This document shows, one piece after another, positions 26,524 through 35,748 of a DNA stretch of 64,000 nucleotides. Under the pieces are notes generated by a model that worked only from the letters and a program-made list of their open reading frames with translations, made no database searches and was not told where the DNA came from. Every line of letters begins with the position of its first letter. Within the stretch, counting starts at the first letter, position 1. The position numbers were made by a program, and so were the translations under genes. The DNA is from Amycolatopsis anabasis (GTDB lineage: Bacteria; Actinomycetota; Actinomycetes; Mycobacteriales; Pseudonocardiaceae): contig NZ_VTHK01000002.1 of NCBI RefSeq assembly GCF_009765355.1, forward strand, positions 358,094 to 422,093, written 5' to 3'.

Positions 26524-27393
26524 GTGCACGGTACGGCTCTCGCTCTGGTCCTGGTCGCGGCGATCGTCCACGCGGGCTGGAACCTCGCCGCCAAGCGGGT
26601 GACCAGCGGTGGCGCGCGGTTCGTCTACCTCTACTACTCGGTGTCCGCGGTGGTCTGCGTCCCGCTCGGCGTCTTCCAGATCCTCGCCGAGCATCTGCGC
26701 CCGGACTGGACCTGGCTGCTGGCGGCGGCGGTCACCGCGGTGTGCCACGTGCTCTACGGGATCGTGCTGCAACGCGGATACGCGGTCGGCGACCTGTCGG
26801 TGGTCTACCCGCTGGCCCGCGGCACCGGGCCGCTGCTCTCGGTGCTCGCCGCGGTCGTGCTGCTCGGCGAGCGGCCCGGCTGGCTCGGGCTCCTCGGCGC
26901 CCTCCTGGTGATCGCGGGGGTGCTGGTGATCGGCACCGGCGGCCGGGGCTCGGCGGTGGACCGGCGGGCGCGCCGGGCGGGCATCTTCTACGGCCTGCTG
27001 ACCGGCGCCACGATCGCCGCCTACACCCTCTGGGACGCCCATTCGGTCAACGCGCTCGCGGTGCCGCCGGTCATCTACTTCAGCGCCGGCGCCGCGTTGC
27101 AGAGCGTGCTCCTCGCGCCGTTCGTGCTGCGTGACCGTGAACCGCTGACCGCCCTGTGGCGGGCGCACTGGCGGGAGGTGCTCGTGGTCGGGCTGCTCTC
27201 GCCGGTGGCCTACCTCGCGGTGCTGTTCGCCATGCGGATGGCGCCGGTGAGCCTGGTCGCCCCCGCTCGCGAGCTGAGCATCGTGCTGGGCGGGCTCGCG
27301 GCGTGGCTCGTGCTGGGCGAGTCCAATCCGGTGCGGCGGCTGGCCGGATCGGTCATCGTGCTGGCCGGGATCACCGCGATCGCCGCCGCCTGA
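26524..27393 (+). CDS. EamA/DMT-family transporter, probable guanidine-responsive exporter
   Basis: A 289-residue, ten-helix drug/metabolite transporter made of two EamA repeats. It opens with LALVLVAAIVHAGWNLAAKR and shows the repeat signatures GIVLQRGYAVGDLSVVYPLARG (first half) and APARELSIVLGGLAAWLVLGE (second half). Family members export metabolites or drugs. The ykkC-class riboswitch immediately upstream suggests induction by guanidine or a related signal, so guanidine export is a reasonable guess but not proven. GTG start, GAAGGGG eleven bases upstream. Confidence 0.85.
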   Translation: MHGTALALVLVAAIVHAGWNLAAKRVTSGGARFVYLYYSVSAVVCVPLGVFQILAEHLRPDWTWLLAAAVTAVCHVLYGIVLQRGYAVGDLSVVYPLARGTGPLLSVLAAVVLLGERPGWLGLLGALLVIAGVLVIGTGGRGSAVDRRARRAGIFYGLLTGATIAAYTLWDAHSVNALAVPPVIYFSAGAALQSVLLAPFVLRDREPLTALWRAHWREVLVVGLLSPVAYLAVLFAMRMAPVSLVAPARELSIVLGGLAAWLVLGESNPVRRLAGSVIVLAGITAIAAA

Positions 27394-27447
27394 AGATCCG
27401 GGCGAGCGGATTCGACAGCGCCCGCGGCGACAGGGTAGGGAGAAAGC

Positions 27448-27828
27448 ATGGACGTGCTGAGCAGCCGGGTACTGCTGAACCCGAAGGATTCCGAGAAATC
27501 GACGGCGTTCTACCGGGACACCCTCGGGCTGGCGATCTACCGGACCTTCCCCGGCGGCACGGTCTTCTTCCTGGGCCAGGGGTTCCTCGAGATCGTCGGC
27601 CGGGGCAACGCCGGGCCGACGCCGGATGTCGCGCTGTGGCTGCAGGTCCGCGATCTGGACGCCGCGCTCGCCGAACTCCGCGAGAAGGGGCTCAAGCCGG
27701 ACCGCGAGGCGCGGGTCGAGCCGTGGGGGCTCTACGAGGCGTGGATCTCCGATCCGGACGGGACACGGATCGTGCTGGTCGAGATCCCCGCCGACCATCC
27801 ACTGCGCACCGACGTGCGCACGCCCTGA
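27448..27828 (+). CDS. VOC-family (glyoxalase/dioxygenase-like) protein
   Basis: A 126-residue single VOC module pair: beta-alpha-beta-beta-beta repeats with SSRVLLNPKDSEKSTAFYRD at the start and EAWISDPDGTRIVLVEIP at the end. Potential metal ligands include the glutamate in LEIVGRG and the terminal VEIP glutamate. The substrate is unknown; relatives include glyoxalase I-like enzymes and antibiotic-binding proteins. It starts 54 bases after the EamA gene, so it may share that transcript. Confidence 0.8.
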   Translation: MDVLSSRVLLNPKDSEKSTAFYRDTLGLAIYRTFPGGTVFFLGQGFLEIVGRGNAGPTPDVALWLQVRDLDAALAELREKGLKPDREARVEPWGLYEAWISDPDGTRIVLVEIPADHPLRTDVRTP

Positions 27829-27831
27829 CGG

Positions 27832-28434
27832 TCATTCCGCCGGGCGCAGCGCCCGGAACTGCGCGGCCAGCGAACCGGCCACCCCCGGTGGTTCCCACAC
27901 CCAGGTCTGCAGATCGGTGAACCCCGCCGCGGTCAGCTCGTCGGCGAGTTCGTGGCGCGGCAGCGGCAGCCACCGGTCGTGCGCGGACAGCACCAGCCGC
28001 CCGCCCGGCCGCAGCACCCGGTACAGCTCGGCGAACCCGGCGGCGCGGTCGGTCCAGAGCTGGACGTTGTTGACGCTGAGCACGACGTCGGCCGACGCGT
28101 CCGCCTCGCCGGTCTCCTCGGCCGATCCGGCGCGCAGCCGGACCTTCCCGGCCTCGATCAGGTCGGCGCAGCGTTCGCGGCAGCGCTCCAGCATCTCCGC
28201 CGACGGGTCCACGCCGATCGCGAGCGCGGCCCGCTCCCCGGCCGCGCGCAGCCCGACACCCGGCCCCGGGCCGACGACCAGCACGGTTTCCGCGGTGTCC
28301 GGTTTGGCCACCTCCACGATGTGCCGTTCGGTGGCCGCGTTGCCGTGCGCCATCACCGCGCCGCCGAGCCGGCCGAGCAAGCCGCGCGGGTGACCGAACG
28401 CCCGGTCGAGTACTTGATCCAGTGAATTACCCAT
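27832..28434 (-). CDS. class I SAM-dependent methyltransferase
   Basis: A 200-residue methyltransferase with the SAM-binding motif I VLVVGPGPGVGLRAA, the acidic motif II end IGVDPSAEML, motif III-like ADVVLSVNNVQLW and motif IV VLRPGGRLVLSAHDRW (the UbiE/Methyltransf_11 type). The substrate is unknown. It ends three bases after the convergent VOC gene and has no partner gene. Confidence 0.85.
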   Translation of the reverse strand: MGNSLDQVLDRAFGHPRGLLGRLGGAVMAHGNAATERHIVEVAKPDTAETVLVVGPGPGVGLRAAGERAALAIGVDPSAEMLERCRERCADLIEAGKVRLRAGSAEETGEADASADVVLSVNNVQLWTDRAAGFAELYRVLRPGGRLVLSAHDRWLPLPRHELADELTAAGFTDLQTWVWEPPGVAGSLAAQFRALRPAE

Positions 28435-28550
28435 ACTTCGAGGTCAGCACGGAGTGCGCGAACTCGCATCGGGGATGACCCGGAATCTCTCCCCGGGCGT
28501 CATGGGACGATGGACGGGTCAACCCCGAGCCTTCCCGAGGACACATACGA

Positions 28551-30410
28551 GTGACAGCGTCCAACTTGTTCGCCGACACCACCTTCACGCCACCGGAGCT
28601 CATCCGGAACTTCTGCATCATCGCGCACATCGACCACGGCAAGTCGACCCTGGCCGACCGGATGCTGCAGCTCACCGGCGTGGTCGAGGAGCGGGCCATG
28701 CGCGCCCAGTACCTCGACCGGATGGACATCGAACGCGAACGCGGCATCACCATCAAGGCGCAGAACGTGCGGCTGCCGTGGAAGGTGGACGGCAAGGACC
28801 ACGTGCTGCACCTGATCGACACCCCCGGCCACGTGGACTTCACCTACGAGGTGTCCCGGGCGCTGGAGGCGTGCGAGGGCGCGATCCTGCTGGTCGACGC
28901 CGCCCAGGGCATCGAGGCGCAGACGCTCGCGAACCTGTACCTCGCGCTGGAGAACGACCTGCACATCATCCCGGTGCTGAACAAGATCGACCTGCCCGCG
29001 GCCGATCCGGACAAGTACGCCGCCGAGCTCGCGCACATCATCGGCTGCGAGCCGTCGGACGTGCTGCGGGTGTCGGCCAAGACCGGCGCCGGGGTGCGCG
29101 AGCTGCTGGACGAGGCGGTCCGCCAGGTCCCGCCGCCGGAGGGCGACGCCGATGCCCCGGCCCGGGCGATGATCTTCGACTCGGTGTACGACACCTACCG
29201 GGGCGTGGTCACCTACATCCGGGTGGTGGACGGCAAGATCACCCCGCGCGAGCGGATCCGGATGATGTCCACCGGCGCCACCCACGAACTCCTCGAGGTG
29301 GGGATCATCTCGCCGGAGCCCAAGCCCAGCAAGGGCCTCGGCGTCGGCGAGGTGGGCTACCTGATCACCGGGGTGAAGGACGTCCGCCAGTCCCGGGTCG
29401 GCGACACGGTGACCTCGGAGCGCAAGGGCGCCGCGGAGCCGCTGGCCGGGTACCGCGACCCGAAGCCGATGGTCTACTCCGGGCTGTACCCGGTGGACGG
29501 CTCGGACTACCCGGTGCTGCGCGAGGCGCTGGACAAGCTGCGCCTCAACGACGCCGCGCTGGCCTACGAGCCGGAGACCTCGGTCGCGCTCGGGTTCGGG
29601 TTCCGCTGCGGTTTCCTCGGCCTGCTGCACCTGGAGATCACCCGGGACCGGCTGGAACGCGAGTTCGGCCTGGACCTGATCTCCACCGCGCCCAACGTGG
29701 TCTACCGGGTCATGCTGGACGACGGCACCGAGCACGTCGTCACCAACCCGTCGGACTGGCCGACCGGGAACAAGATCGCCGAGGTGCACGAGCCGCTGTC
29801 CAAGGTGACCGTGATCGCGCCGTCGGAGTTCATCGGCGCGATCATGGAGCTGTGCCAGGGCAAGCGCGGCCAGCTGCTGGGGATGGACTATCTGTCCGAG
29901 GAACGCGTGGAGCTGCGGTACAACCTGCCGCTCGCCGAGATCATCTTCGACTTCTTCGACTCCCTGAAGTCGCGTACCCGCGGTTACGCGTCGCTGGACT
30001 ACGAGGAGGCGGGGGAGCAGGTCGCCGATCTGGTGAAGGTGGACATCCTGCTGCAGGGCGAACCGGTGGACGCGTTCTCCGCGATCGTGCACAAGGACGC
30101 CGCCTATTCCTACGGCAACCGGATGGCCACCCGGTTGCGCGAACTCATCCCGCGGCAGCAGTTCGAGGTGCCGATCCAGGCCGCGATCGGCGCCCGGATC
30201 ATCGCGCGCGAGACGATCCGCGCGATCCGCAAGGACGTGCTGGCGAAGTGCTACGGCGGTGACATCTCGCGGAAGCGGAAGCTGCTGGAGAAGCAGAAGG
30301 AAGGCAAGAAGCGGATGAAGACCGTCGGCCGGGTCGAGGTGCCGCAGGAAGCCTTCGTCGCTGCTCTGTCCACTGAGGACCCTTCAGACAAGGGCAAGGG
30401 CAAGAAGTAG
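28551..30410 (+). CDS. lepA: elongation factor 4 (LepA)
   Basis: A 619-residue translational GTPase that back-translocates or remodels stalled ribosomes. G1 is AHIDHGKS (25-32), G3 DTPGHVDF, G4 NKID. Domains II, III and V follow as in EF-G without domain IV, and the LepA-specific C-terminal domain ends in [20 protein letters not shown]. Full family length. The GTG at 28551 gives the usual N terminus; GAGGACACATACGA upstream is a weak ribosome binding site. Confidence 0.97.
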   Translation: MTASNLFADTTFTPPELIRNFCIIAHIDHGKSTLADRMLQLTGVVEERAMRAQYLDRMDIERERGITIKAQNVRLPWKVDGKDHVLHLIDTPGHVDFTYEVSRALEACEGAILLVDAAQGIEAQTLANLYLALENDLHIIPVLNKIDLPAADPDKYAAELAHIIGCEPSDVLRVSAKTGAGVRELLDEAVRQVPPPEGDADAPARAMIFDSVYDTYRGVVTYIRVVDGKITPRERIRMMSTGATHELLEVGIISPEPKPSKGLGVGEVGYLITGVKDVRQSRVGDTVTSERKGAAEPLAGYRDPKPMVYSGLYPVDGSDYPVLREALDKLRLNDAALAYEPETSVALGFGFRCGFLGLLHLEITRDRLEREFGLDLISTAPNVVYRVMLDDGTEHVVTNPSDWPTGNKIAEVHEPLSKVTVIAPSEFIGAIMELCQGKRGQLLGMDYLSEERVELRYNLPLAEIIFDFFDSLKSRTRGYASLDYEEAGEQVADLVKVDILLQGEPVDAFSAIVHKDAAYSYGNRMATRLRELIPRQQFEVPIQAAIGARIIARETIRAIRKDVLAKCYGGDISRKRKLLEKQKEGKKRMKTVGRVEVPQEAFVAALSTEDPSDKGKGKK

Positions 30411-30513
30411 TTCATCGAGCGAACGGACCGCTCATCGCGCCGAGGCGCGGGAAGCCCCGTTCCTGTCGGTGCGGTGTGGTGTCCTCTGGTCAATCGACTG
30501 AAAGGAGGGCACC

Positions 30514-30663
30514 GTGACGGCGAACCACGCACAGCCAGTACCAGCAGACCGCGAAGGTCGCCGGAGATCGGCCGTTCGAAGCGAGCGGGCCGTTTCCGGT
30601 GCGCGCCGTGCTCAGCGGCTTGCCGGATCGGATGGCGCGGCGCTGATCAGGCGTTGCCGGTGA
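30514..30663 (+). CDS. possible 49-residue small ORF with strong ribosome binding site
   Basis: AAAGGAGGGCACC directly precedes GTG ACG GCG at 30514, one of the best ribosome binding sites in the window. The frame runs 49 codons to TGA at 30661, overlapping the end of the opposing flavin-type oxidase gene. The peptide is Arg/Ala-rich without a recognised motif. It may be a real small protein, a leftover start of a deleted gene, or chance. Confidence 0.3.
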   Translation: MTANHAQPVPADREGRRRSAVRSERAVSGARRAQRLAGSDGAALIRRCR

Positions 30664-31093
30664 TGCGGGTCGCTTCGATGAACACCGCGACGCGGCGCTC
30701 GGCGGCCATCACGCGGTCGTACTCTTCCCAGTCGTCGTGGGTGCCGGTGGCGGCGATGAACACGTCCCGCAGCAGCTGCCGCAGCCCGTCGGCGGGGAAG
30801 GCGGGGTCCGGATCGTCGGGGCCGACGAGGCGCACCGCGCCCTGCACCGAAACCCAGTTCCAGCCGCGCCGGAAGACGATCGTGGCGTGGCCGTTGCGGC
30901 GCAGCAGGTCCAGTTTGCGCCCGCCGCCGACGGCCACGAAGCCGACGGAGGTCCGCCCGGTCACCGGGTCGTCGAGCACCCCGGCGTTGACGACGGAGGC
31001 GTGCACGGTGCCATCCGATCGGGTGGTCGCGATGGTCGCCAGGCCGTGCTCTTCGACGGCGAGTCTGCGGACGAGTTCGAGATCTGCGGGCAT
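30647..31093 (-). CDS. pyridoxamine 5'-phosphate oxidase-like (split-barrel flavin/F420) protein
   Basis: A 148-residue split-barrel protein. LATIATTRSDGTVHASVVNA, then GRKLDLLRRNGHATIVFRRG and VSVQGAVRLVG, give the typical PPOX fold that binds FMN, F420 or haem products. In actinobacteria most of these small proteins are F420-dependent reductases, but cofactor choice cannot be settled here. ATG at 31093; the longer upstream frame is low-complexity and unlikely. No operon partner. Confidence 0.82.
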   Translation of the reverse strand: MPADLELVRRLAVEEHGLATIATTRSDGTVHASVVNAGVLDDPVTGRTSVGFVAVGGGRKLDLLRRNGHATIVFRRGWNWVSVQGAVRLVGPDDPDPAFPADGLRQLLRDVFIAATGTHDDWEEYDRVMAAERRVAVFIEATRITGNA

Positions 31094-31152
31094 GGCGCCA
31101 CGGTAGCCCGTGCCGCCCGGGTTCGCGGGCGACACGGGCCACCGCCCCCGGG

Positions 31153-31377
31153 CTAGCCGACGCCGAGCAGCGCCGCCAGGGCCTGCACCAGCGCGGCCGA
31201 GGTGCTCGCGATGGTCTCGTCGAGGTACTCGGCGATCGGGGTCAGTTCGGCGGCCGACGCCTGCCCGCCGATCAGGGCGAGCATCGGGACGGTCAGGGCG
31301 CCGACCGCGATCCCCCGCTTCGTCCAGCGCTTGCCACGGGACTCGGTCTTCGGCGCGGTGACCTGGTTTTCGCTCAT
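31153..31377 (-). CDS. small secreted protein, hypothetical
   Basis: A 74-residue precursor: 25 charged residues, a hydrophobic core (GIAVGALTVPMLALIGG) and a cleavage-like ASAAEL, leaving a mature peptide of about 30 residues that is predicted helical (TPIAEYLDETIASTSAALVQ). The ATG at 31377 follows AGGGAGA; upstream frame extension is rejected. No family recognised. It might be a secreted signal or membrane-active peptide; this is speculation. Confidence 0.6.
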   Translation of the reverse strand: MSENQVTAPKTESRGKRWTKRGIAVGALTVPMLALIGGQASAAELTPIAEYLDETIASTSAALVQALAALLGVG

Positions 31378-31605
31378 GTTCTCCCTGTCCTCTCTGCGGG
31401 GCACTGAATGCGAACCGCGTTCGCACACGGCGCAGCGTGGACTAGGCCGATTGGCGGGAACAAGACGCTTTACCGCCACTTTTCGATCATGAAACCTGCG
31501 GAGCCACGGACGAGTGAATCTCGTTTACGATGCTGACATCGCACCGCCGTAATCCTGCCGCGTGCTGTGGCGGACGAGACGTCGCCAGCCGGAGCGGGGA
31601 GTTCG

Positions 31606-31611
31606 TAGGCT
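31606..31611 (+). promoter_or_regulatory. -10 box of leaderless nitronate monooxygenase gene
   Basis: TAGGCT lies exactly six bases before the ATG at 31618 with no ribosome binding site. Confidence 0.5.
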
Positions 31612-31617
31612 GTGGGC

Positions 31618-32670
31618 ATGTTCGACAATCTCCGTGTCCCGGTCATCGTCGCGCCGATGGCGGGCGGCCCCTCGACCCCGGAACTGGTCGCCGCCGCGGC
31701 CGGCGCGGGCGGGTTCGGTTTCCTGGCGGGTGGTTATCTCAAGGCCGACGCGCTGGCCGCGCAGATCGGGAAGACCCGGGAGCTGACCGGGGAAGCCTTC
31801 GGGGTCAACCTGTTCGTCTCGGGTACCGAGTCCACTGTGGACACCGCAGCCTATCGCGCACGGCTCGCCGCCGAGGCGAAGCGGTACGGCGTCGAGCCCG
31901 GCGAGCCGAGCTGGGACGACGACAACTACCCGGCCAAACTGGACACCGTCGTCGCACAGCGAATCCCGGTCGTCTCGTTCACCTTCGGCATCCCGTCGGC
32001 CGAGGCCGTCGCGCGGCTGCACGAGGCGGGCAGCCAGGTCGTGGTCACGGTGACCACCCCGGAGGAGGCCGTGCGCGCGGCGACCGCGGGCGCGGACGGC
32101 CTCTGCGTGCAGGGCTTCGAGGCGGGCGCCCACCGCGGCCTGCTCACCGACGATCCCGAACTCCCGGCCGGTGGTGAGCTCTACGGCCTGCTCGCCCTGC
32201 TGCGCCTGGTGCAAGCGTCGGTGGACCTGCCGCTGGTCGCCGCCGGTGGGCTGGTGCACGGGGCGGACGTGGCCGCCGTGCTCACCGCCGGGGCGGTCGC
32301 CGCGCAGCTGGGCACCGCCTTCCTGCGCGCGGACGAGGCGGGGACCAACCCCACCTATCAGCGCGCCCTCGCCGACGGCGGCCGGGCGACCGCGTTCACC
32401 CGCGCGTTCAGCGGCCGCCCCGCGCGTGGCCTGGTCAACCGGTTCCTCACCGAGCACAGCGCGGCGGCGCCCGCCGCCTACCCCCAGATCAACAACGCCA
32501 CCAAGCCGATCCGGGCCGCCGCGAACAAGGCCGGGGACCCGGAAGCCCTGTCCCTGTGGGCGGGCCAGACCTATCCGCTCGCGGGCTCCGGTCCGGCCGC
32601 CGACATCTTCGCCCGGCTGGCCGACGAGGCCCGCGCGGCCGTGCGCCGGGCGCACTCCCGCTTCAGCTGA
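31618..32670 (+). CDS. nitronate monooxygenase-family flavoenzyme
   Basis: A 350-residue TIM-barrel FMN enzyme oxidising alkyl nitronates (old name 2-nitropropane dioxygenase). Evidence: VPVIVAPMAGGPSTPELVAA at the N terminus, FGVNLFVSG, the conserved GFEAGAHRG with the catalytic-type His, and the phosphate-binding VAAGGLVHGADVAAVLTAGA. The physiological substrate may be propionate-3-nitronate or another electron-rich compound. It overlaps the convergent regulator gene by eight bases at the 3' end. Confidence 0.87.
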   Translation: MFDNLRVPVIVAPMAGGPSTPELVAAAAGAGGFGFLAGGYLKADALAAQIGKTRELTGEAFGVNLFVSGTESTVDTAAYRARLAAEAKRYGVEPGEPSWDDDNYPAKLDTVVAQRIPVVSFTFGIPSAEAVARLHEAGSQVVVTVTTPEEAVRAATAGADGLCVQGFEAGAHRGLLTDDPELPAGGELYGLLALLRLVQASVDLPLVAAGGLVHGADVAAVLTAGAVAAQLGTAFLRADEAGTNPTYQRALADGGRATAFTRAFSGRPARGLVNRFLTEHSAAAPAAYPQINNATKPIRAAANKAGDPEALSLWAGQTYPLAGSGPAADIFARLADEARAAVRRAHSRFS

Positions 32671-33952
32671 CCGCGGGCGGGGTGGCCGCGTCCAGGAGGC
32701 GTTGCGCGCGCAGGGAGATCTCCAGTTCGAAGCGTTCCTCGGGGTCGTTCAGGCGATCGCCGAAGAGCGTCTTCAACTGGTGCAGGCGGTAGCGGACGGT
32801 CTGCGGATGGATGCCGAGCCGCTGGGCGATCTCCGGGGCGCCGCCGCGGGTCTGCAACCAGGCGAGCAGGGTCTGGCCCAGCCGTGCCCGCTGCTTCGCG
32901 GTCAGCGGGGCCAGCGGCGCGAGCGTGCGCTCGGCCAGGGCGCGGGCCACGAATTCGTCGGCCAGCAACCAGAACGTGGACAGGTGCGCCTCGCACCACA
33001 CCGGCGAGTTGTCCGCGAGGATGCCGCGCCGCACCAGGTCAAGGGCCCACCGGGCCTGGCGTAGGGACAGCGGCGCGTCGGCGAGCCGGACCCGGGGGCC
33101 GACCGCCGCCTGCCAGCCGCACAGGCCGGTCTCCAGAGCACCGGACCGGGGCCCGGGATCGGCGACGATCAGGCACGGTTCGCCGCCGTCGAGATCGGCG
33201 AGCACCCGCTCGTCGAAGGCGAGCGCGGGAAGTTCCCGCTGGTTCTCCCGGCGCGCCAAGGCCACCGCGACGACGTGCTCGGGCAGTTCCCAGTTCGCCG
33301 GGCCGGCGAGATCGGCCAGCGCCTGCCTCGGCACCGCGGGGGCGGCGAGCACGAGTTCCAGCAGGCGCCGCCGTCGTCGTTCCAAGGCGCCCGCGGCCCG
33401 CGCCTTCGCCGCCGCGTACCCCTCGACCGACAGCGCGGAGATCTCCTCGATGTAGGCGAACAGGGTCTCGCCGAGCAGGCAGATGGTCGACACCGGCAGG
33501 TCGGTGGCCTGCCCGAACTCGGCGATCCGCTGCCACGCCACCCGCGCGCCGACGTGGTAGGCGGTCTGCAGGGTTTCCACCCCGCGGCCCTCGGTGGTCT
33601 CCAGCCTGCCGAGCCGGCGGAACAGGTTCGCGTCGCTCTCGTGGGACGCGGTCGGATCCGCGACGCGTTCGATGAACTGGGTGACCGCGCGCCCGATGCC
33701 TTCGGTGACCACCTTGCCGAACGCGCCCTCCAGCGGGCGGGCGTACTCCGGGATGGAACGCTGGATTTCGCGCAGGATCTCGTGCGCGACCTCGGCCGCG
33801 CCGGGGCGCAGTTTGGGGGCGAGATCGCGGGGCAGGGCCGCCCACGGATCGTTGCCGTGCGCGGCTCTTCCGTTGGTGCGGGGACGGGGCAGGGCCGGGG
33901 CGCCGCCGGGCAGACCCGGGAGGAGCGCGTCCGGATTGCTGTTCTCGGTCAC
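32663..33952 (-). CDS. PucR/CdaR-type regulator with C-terminal helix-turn-helix
   Basis: A 429-residue regulator. Residues about 45-190 form an RsbRD-N-like helical sensor domain (ILREIQRSIPEYARPLEG), the middle resembles the degenerate GGDEF domain of PucR proteins, and the C terminus has the HTH_30 fold (LGQTLLAWLQTRGGAPEIAQ, GIHPQTVRYRLHQLKTLFGD). Such regulators usually control neighbouring catabolic or lipid genes. It is divergent from the secreted-protein/Mce region and may control it. GTG at 33952 is preferred; an ATG at 34012 is possible. Confidence 0.82.
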   Translation of the reverse strand: MTENSNPDALLPGLPGGAPALPRPRTNGRAAHGNDPWAALPRDLAPKLRPGAAEVAHEILREIQRSIPEYARPLEGAFGKVVTEGIGRAVTQFIERVADPTASHESDANLFRRLGRLETTEGRGVETLQTAYHVGARVAWQRIAEFGQATDLPVSTICLLGETLFAYIEEISALSVEGYAAAKARAAGALERRRRRLLELVLAAPAVPRQALADLAGPANWELPEHVVAVALARRENQRELPALAFDERVLADLDGGEPCLIVADPGPRSGALETGLCGWQAAVGPRVRLADAPLSLRQARWALDLVRRGILADNSPVWCEAHLSTFWLLADEFVARALAERTLAPLAPLTAKQRARLGQTLLAWLQTRGGAPEIAQRLGIHPQTVRYRLHQLKTLFGDRLNDPEERFELEISLRAQRLLDAATPPAVS

Positions 33953-34016
33953 GGTCGTCTTTTCCTCAGGCCGCGACACAATTCGCCTGACCCCGACGTC
34001 GCGGTCGACCAATTTT

Positions 34017-34032
34017 TGTGATGCCGGTCACT
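34017..34032. promoter_or_regulatory. CRP/GlxR-like site
   Basis: TGTGATGCCGGTCACT matches TGTGA-N6-TCACA at nine of the ten fixed positions. It lies 65 bases upstream of the PucR-type start and about 230 bases before the plus-strand transcription start. Confidence 0.45.
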
Positions 34033-34212
34033 ATATTTGCCTCGTTGGTGAGCTGTCAACGAGGTGGCGCGGTGTCCGGTTCGTTCGTGGCGGGTTTGCG
34101 CAATGCCCTGCCGCATGCGGTATGCGGAAGATAATTGTGGAATTGCTTTTTAGCAGTTGGCTGACAAACTTGTTCGGCGATCATTCTGGAACGATCCGAT
34201 GGTTTTCGAGTC

Positions 34213-34255
34213 TTGTTCCGCGCGTCCTGCCGAAGTAACCTACCGACTGGTAGGT
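34213..34255 (+). promoter_or_regulatory. promoter with dyad operator over the start site (copy 1)
   Basis: -35 TTGTTC (34213-34218), 17-base spacer, -10 TAACCT (34236-34241). The inverted repeat ACCTACC-GACT-GGTAGGT (34238-34255) overlaps the -10 and the expected start site. The string CCGAAGTAACCTAC is identical in copy 2 at 35680-35693. Confidence 0.65.
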
Positions 34256-34331
34256 ACCGCGACGAAATGAACTGCACGGGGGCACCTTTTCACTCCGTTG
34301 TTTTATTTACGACCCGGCTAGGAGGTCGGAT

Positions 34332-35513
34332 ATGTCACGTCGCTTACGCTCTTTCAGAAGTCGTTTCGGAATCATGGCGGCCATTGCCGGATTGGTCACC
34401 GCGCTCGCCGGATCGGCGTCGGCGGAGGAACCGGCCACCTTCGGCGAGATCAAGAAGGACCTCACCTACACGTGCACCTTCCCGCTGGTCGGCAAGCAGG
34501 ACGTCACCGGGCACGTGAAGGTCACGTTGCCGGACACCGGCACCGCCGGACAACGGATCGTGCCGAGCGACCTGGTCATCGACGCGACCCTGGCGCCGAA
34601 CATCGTCGGCGCGCTGCGGGCCTTCGGCACCGCCTACGCCGAGGGGACCGGCACCGCGGACGTGGACGCCGCCTATGACGCCAAGCAGCTCACCATGGGC
34701 ATTCCGGGGCTGAAGATCCCCCGGCGGAACATCCCGCCGAGCGGCTCGCTGGACATCACCATCACCGGCAAGATGCCGAACTTCATCGTGTACAAGGCGG
34801 GCACGCTCACGCTCAAGGCGGGCCAGCAGTTCAACGCCAAGGTGGACACCCGCAAGGCGGACGGCACGCCCACGCCGCTGGGCATCCTGAACGTGCCGTG
34901 CACGGTCAAGGTGACCACGCCGCCGCAGGACGTGCTGTTCGCGAACATCCCGATCTCCGGCGCCGCCGGTGCGGCGGCCACGTCCCCGGTGACGACCTTC
35001 GGCGACATCACCAAGACCCTGACCTACACGTGCACGCTGCCTTCCCCGGTCGGCGCGCAGGACGTGACCGGCACGCTCAAGGGAACCATCCCGGACAGCG
35101 GCAAGGTCGGGCAGCGGATGCAGATCACCAACCTGACCATCGGCGCCGCGCTCAACGACACGATCACCGACTGGCTGCGGTCGAACTCCTCGGCGACCGT
35201 GGAGGGCGGCGGGTACGCGGACGTGGACGCCAACTTCGAGGGCACCCGGATCACCATCGGGATCCCCGGGACCATCGCGCCGATCGCCGTGCCCGCGACG
35301 GGGCCGATGACCGGCACGATCACGCCGGACGTGCCGAACCTGATCTTCTACCAGCCCGGCACGGTCAACGTCGGCGCTGGTCAGGAGCTCAACGGCAAGG
35401 TCACCCCGCGCAAGGCGGACGGATCGGAGACCGGGCTCGGGACGTTCGATCTGAAGTGCACCGTGAAACCCGGCCAGGACCTGCACGTCGCGTCGGTGCC
35501 GATCACCGCGTGA
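34332..35513 (+). CDS. secreted protein with two tandem DUF6801-like beta domains
   Basis: A 393-residue exported protein. Residues 1-34 are a signal peptide ending SASA-EE. Two homologous domains follow, about 36-195 and 222-390. Each opens with TFG[ED]I...LTYTCT and contains a PD[TS]G block, TADVDA or YADVDA, a [MI]PNxIxY segment and RKADG near the end, with paired cysteines. It resembles proteins I remember as DUF6801. There is no membrane anchor or sorting signal, so it is probably released or held in the cell envelope. Its promoter is nearly identical to that of the Mce operon's first gene, suggesting a shared role. Confidence 0.78.
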   Translation: MSRRLRSFRSRFGIMAAIAGLVTALAGSASAEEPATFGEIKKDLTYTCTFPLVGKQDVTGHVKVTLPDTGTAGQRIVPSDLVIDATLAPNIVGALRAFGTAYAEGTGTADVDAAYDAKQLTMGIPGLKIPRRNIPPSGSLDITITGKMPNFIVYKAGTLTLKAGQQFNAKVDTRKADGTPTPLGILNVPCTVKVTTPPQDVLFANIPISGAAGAAATSPVTTFGDITKTLTYTCTLPSPVGAQDVTGTLKGTIPDSGKVGQRMQITNLTIGAALNDTITDWLRSNSSATVEGGGYADVDANFEGTRITIGIPGTIAPIAVPATGPMTGTITPDVPNLIFYQPGTVNVGAGQELNGKVTPRKADGSETGLGTFDLKCTVKPGQDLHVASVPITA

Positions 35514-35527
35514 GGTAAACGGCCACC

Positions 35528-35572
35528 CCAATGCGGCATCCGGGGCAGCGAACGCCCCGGATGCCGCATTGG
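35528..35572 (+). terminator. 19-bp stem terminator after secreted protein gene
   Basis: CCAATGCGGCATCCGGGGC (35528-35546) pairs perfectly with its complement at 35554-35572 around a seven-base loop, followed by TTT. It separates this gene from the Mce operon. Confidence 0.9.
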
Positions 35573-35661
35573 TTTCCGCGGGGACGGCGCATCCGGCTGA
35601 CAAATGTGGAAATGGGTTTTGGCATCCGGCTGACAAGTGCCGATCGGCCCTGGTGAAAGGC

Positions 35662-35703
35662 TTGTCCGGCATCTCGCGCCGAAGTAACCTACTGCGAAGT
35701 AGG
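35662..35703 (+). promoter_or_regulatory. promoter with dyad operator of the Mce operon (copy 2)
   Basis: -35 TTGTCC (35662-35667), 17-base spacer, -10 TAACCT (35685-35690), then CCTACT-GCGA-AGTAGG (35688-35703) across the start site. Geometry is the same as copy 1. Transcription from here would cover the lead secreted protein and the whole Mce operon. Confidence 0.65.
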
Positions 35704-35748
35704 AATCATGGAAACGATCACCGAACCTTTCTCCGGTGAGGAATTCGC

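Larger units (their letters stand above)
33953..34331. other. 379-bp divergent regulatory region
   Basis: Lower GC than its surroundings and no credible gene. It contains a CRP-like dyad at 34017-34032, an inverted repeat CCTCGTT/AACGAGG near 34041-34065, the promoter-operator at 34213-34255 and the ribosome binding site CTAGGAGG at 34318. Confidence 0.6.
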
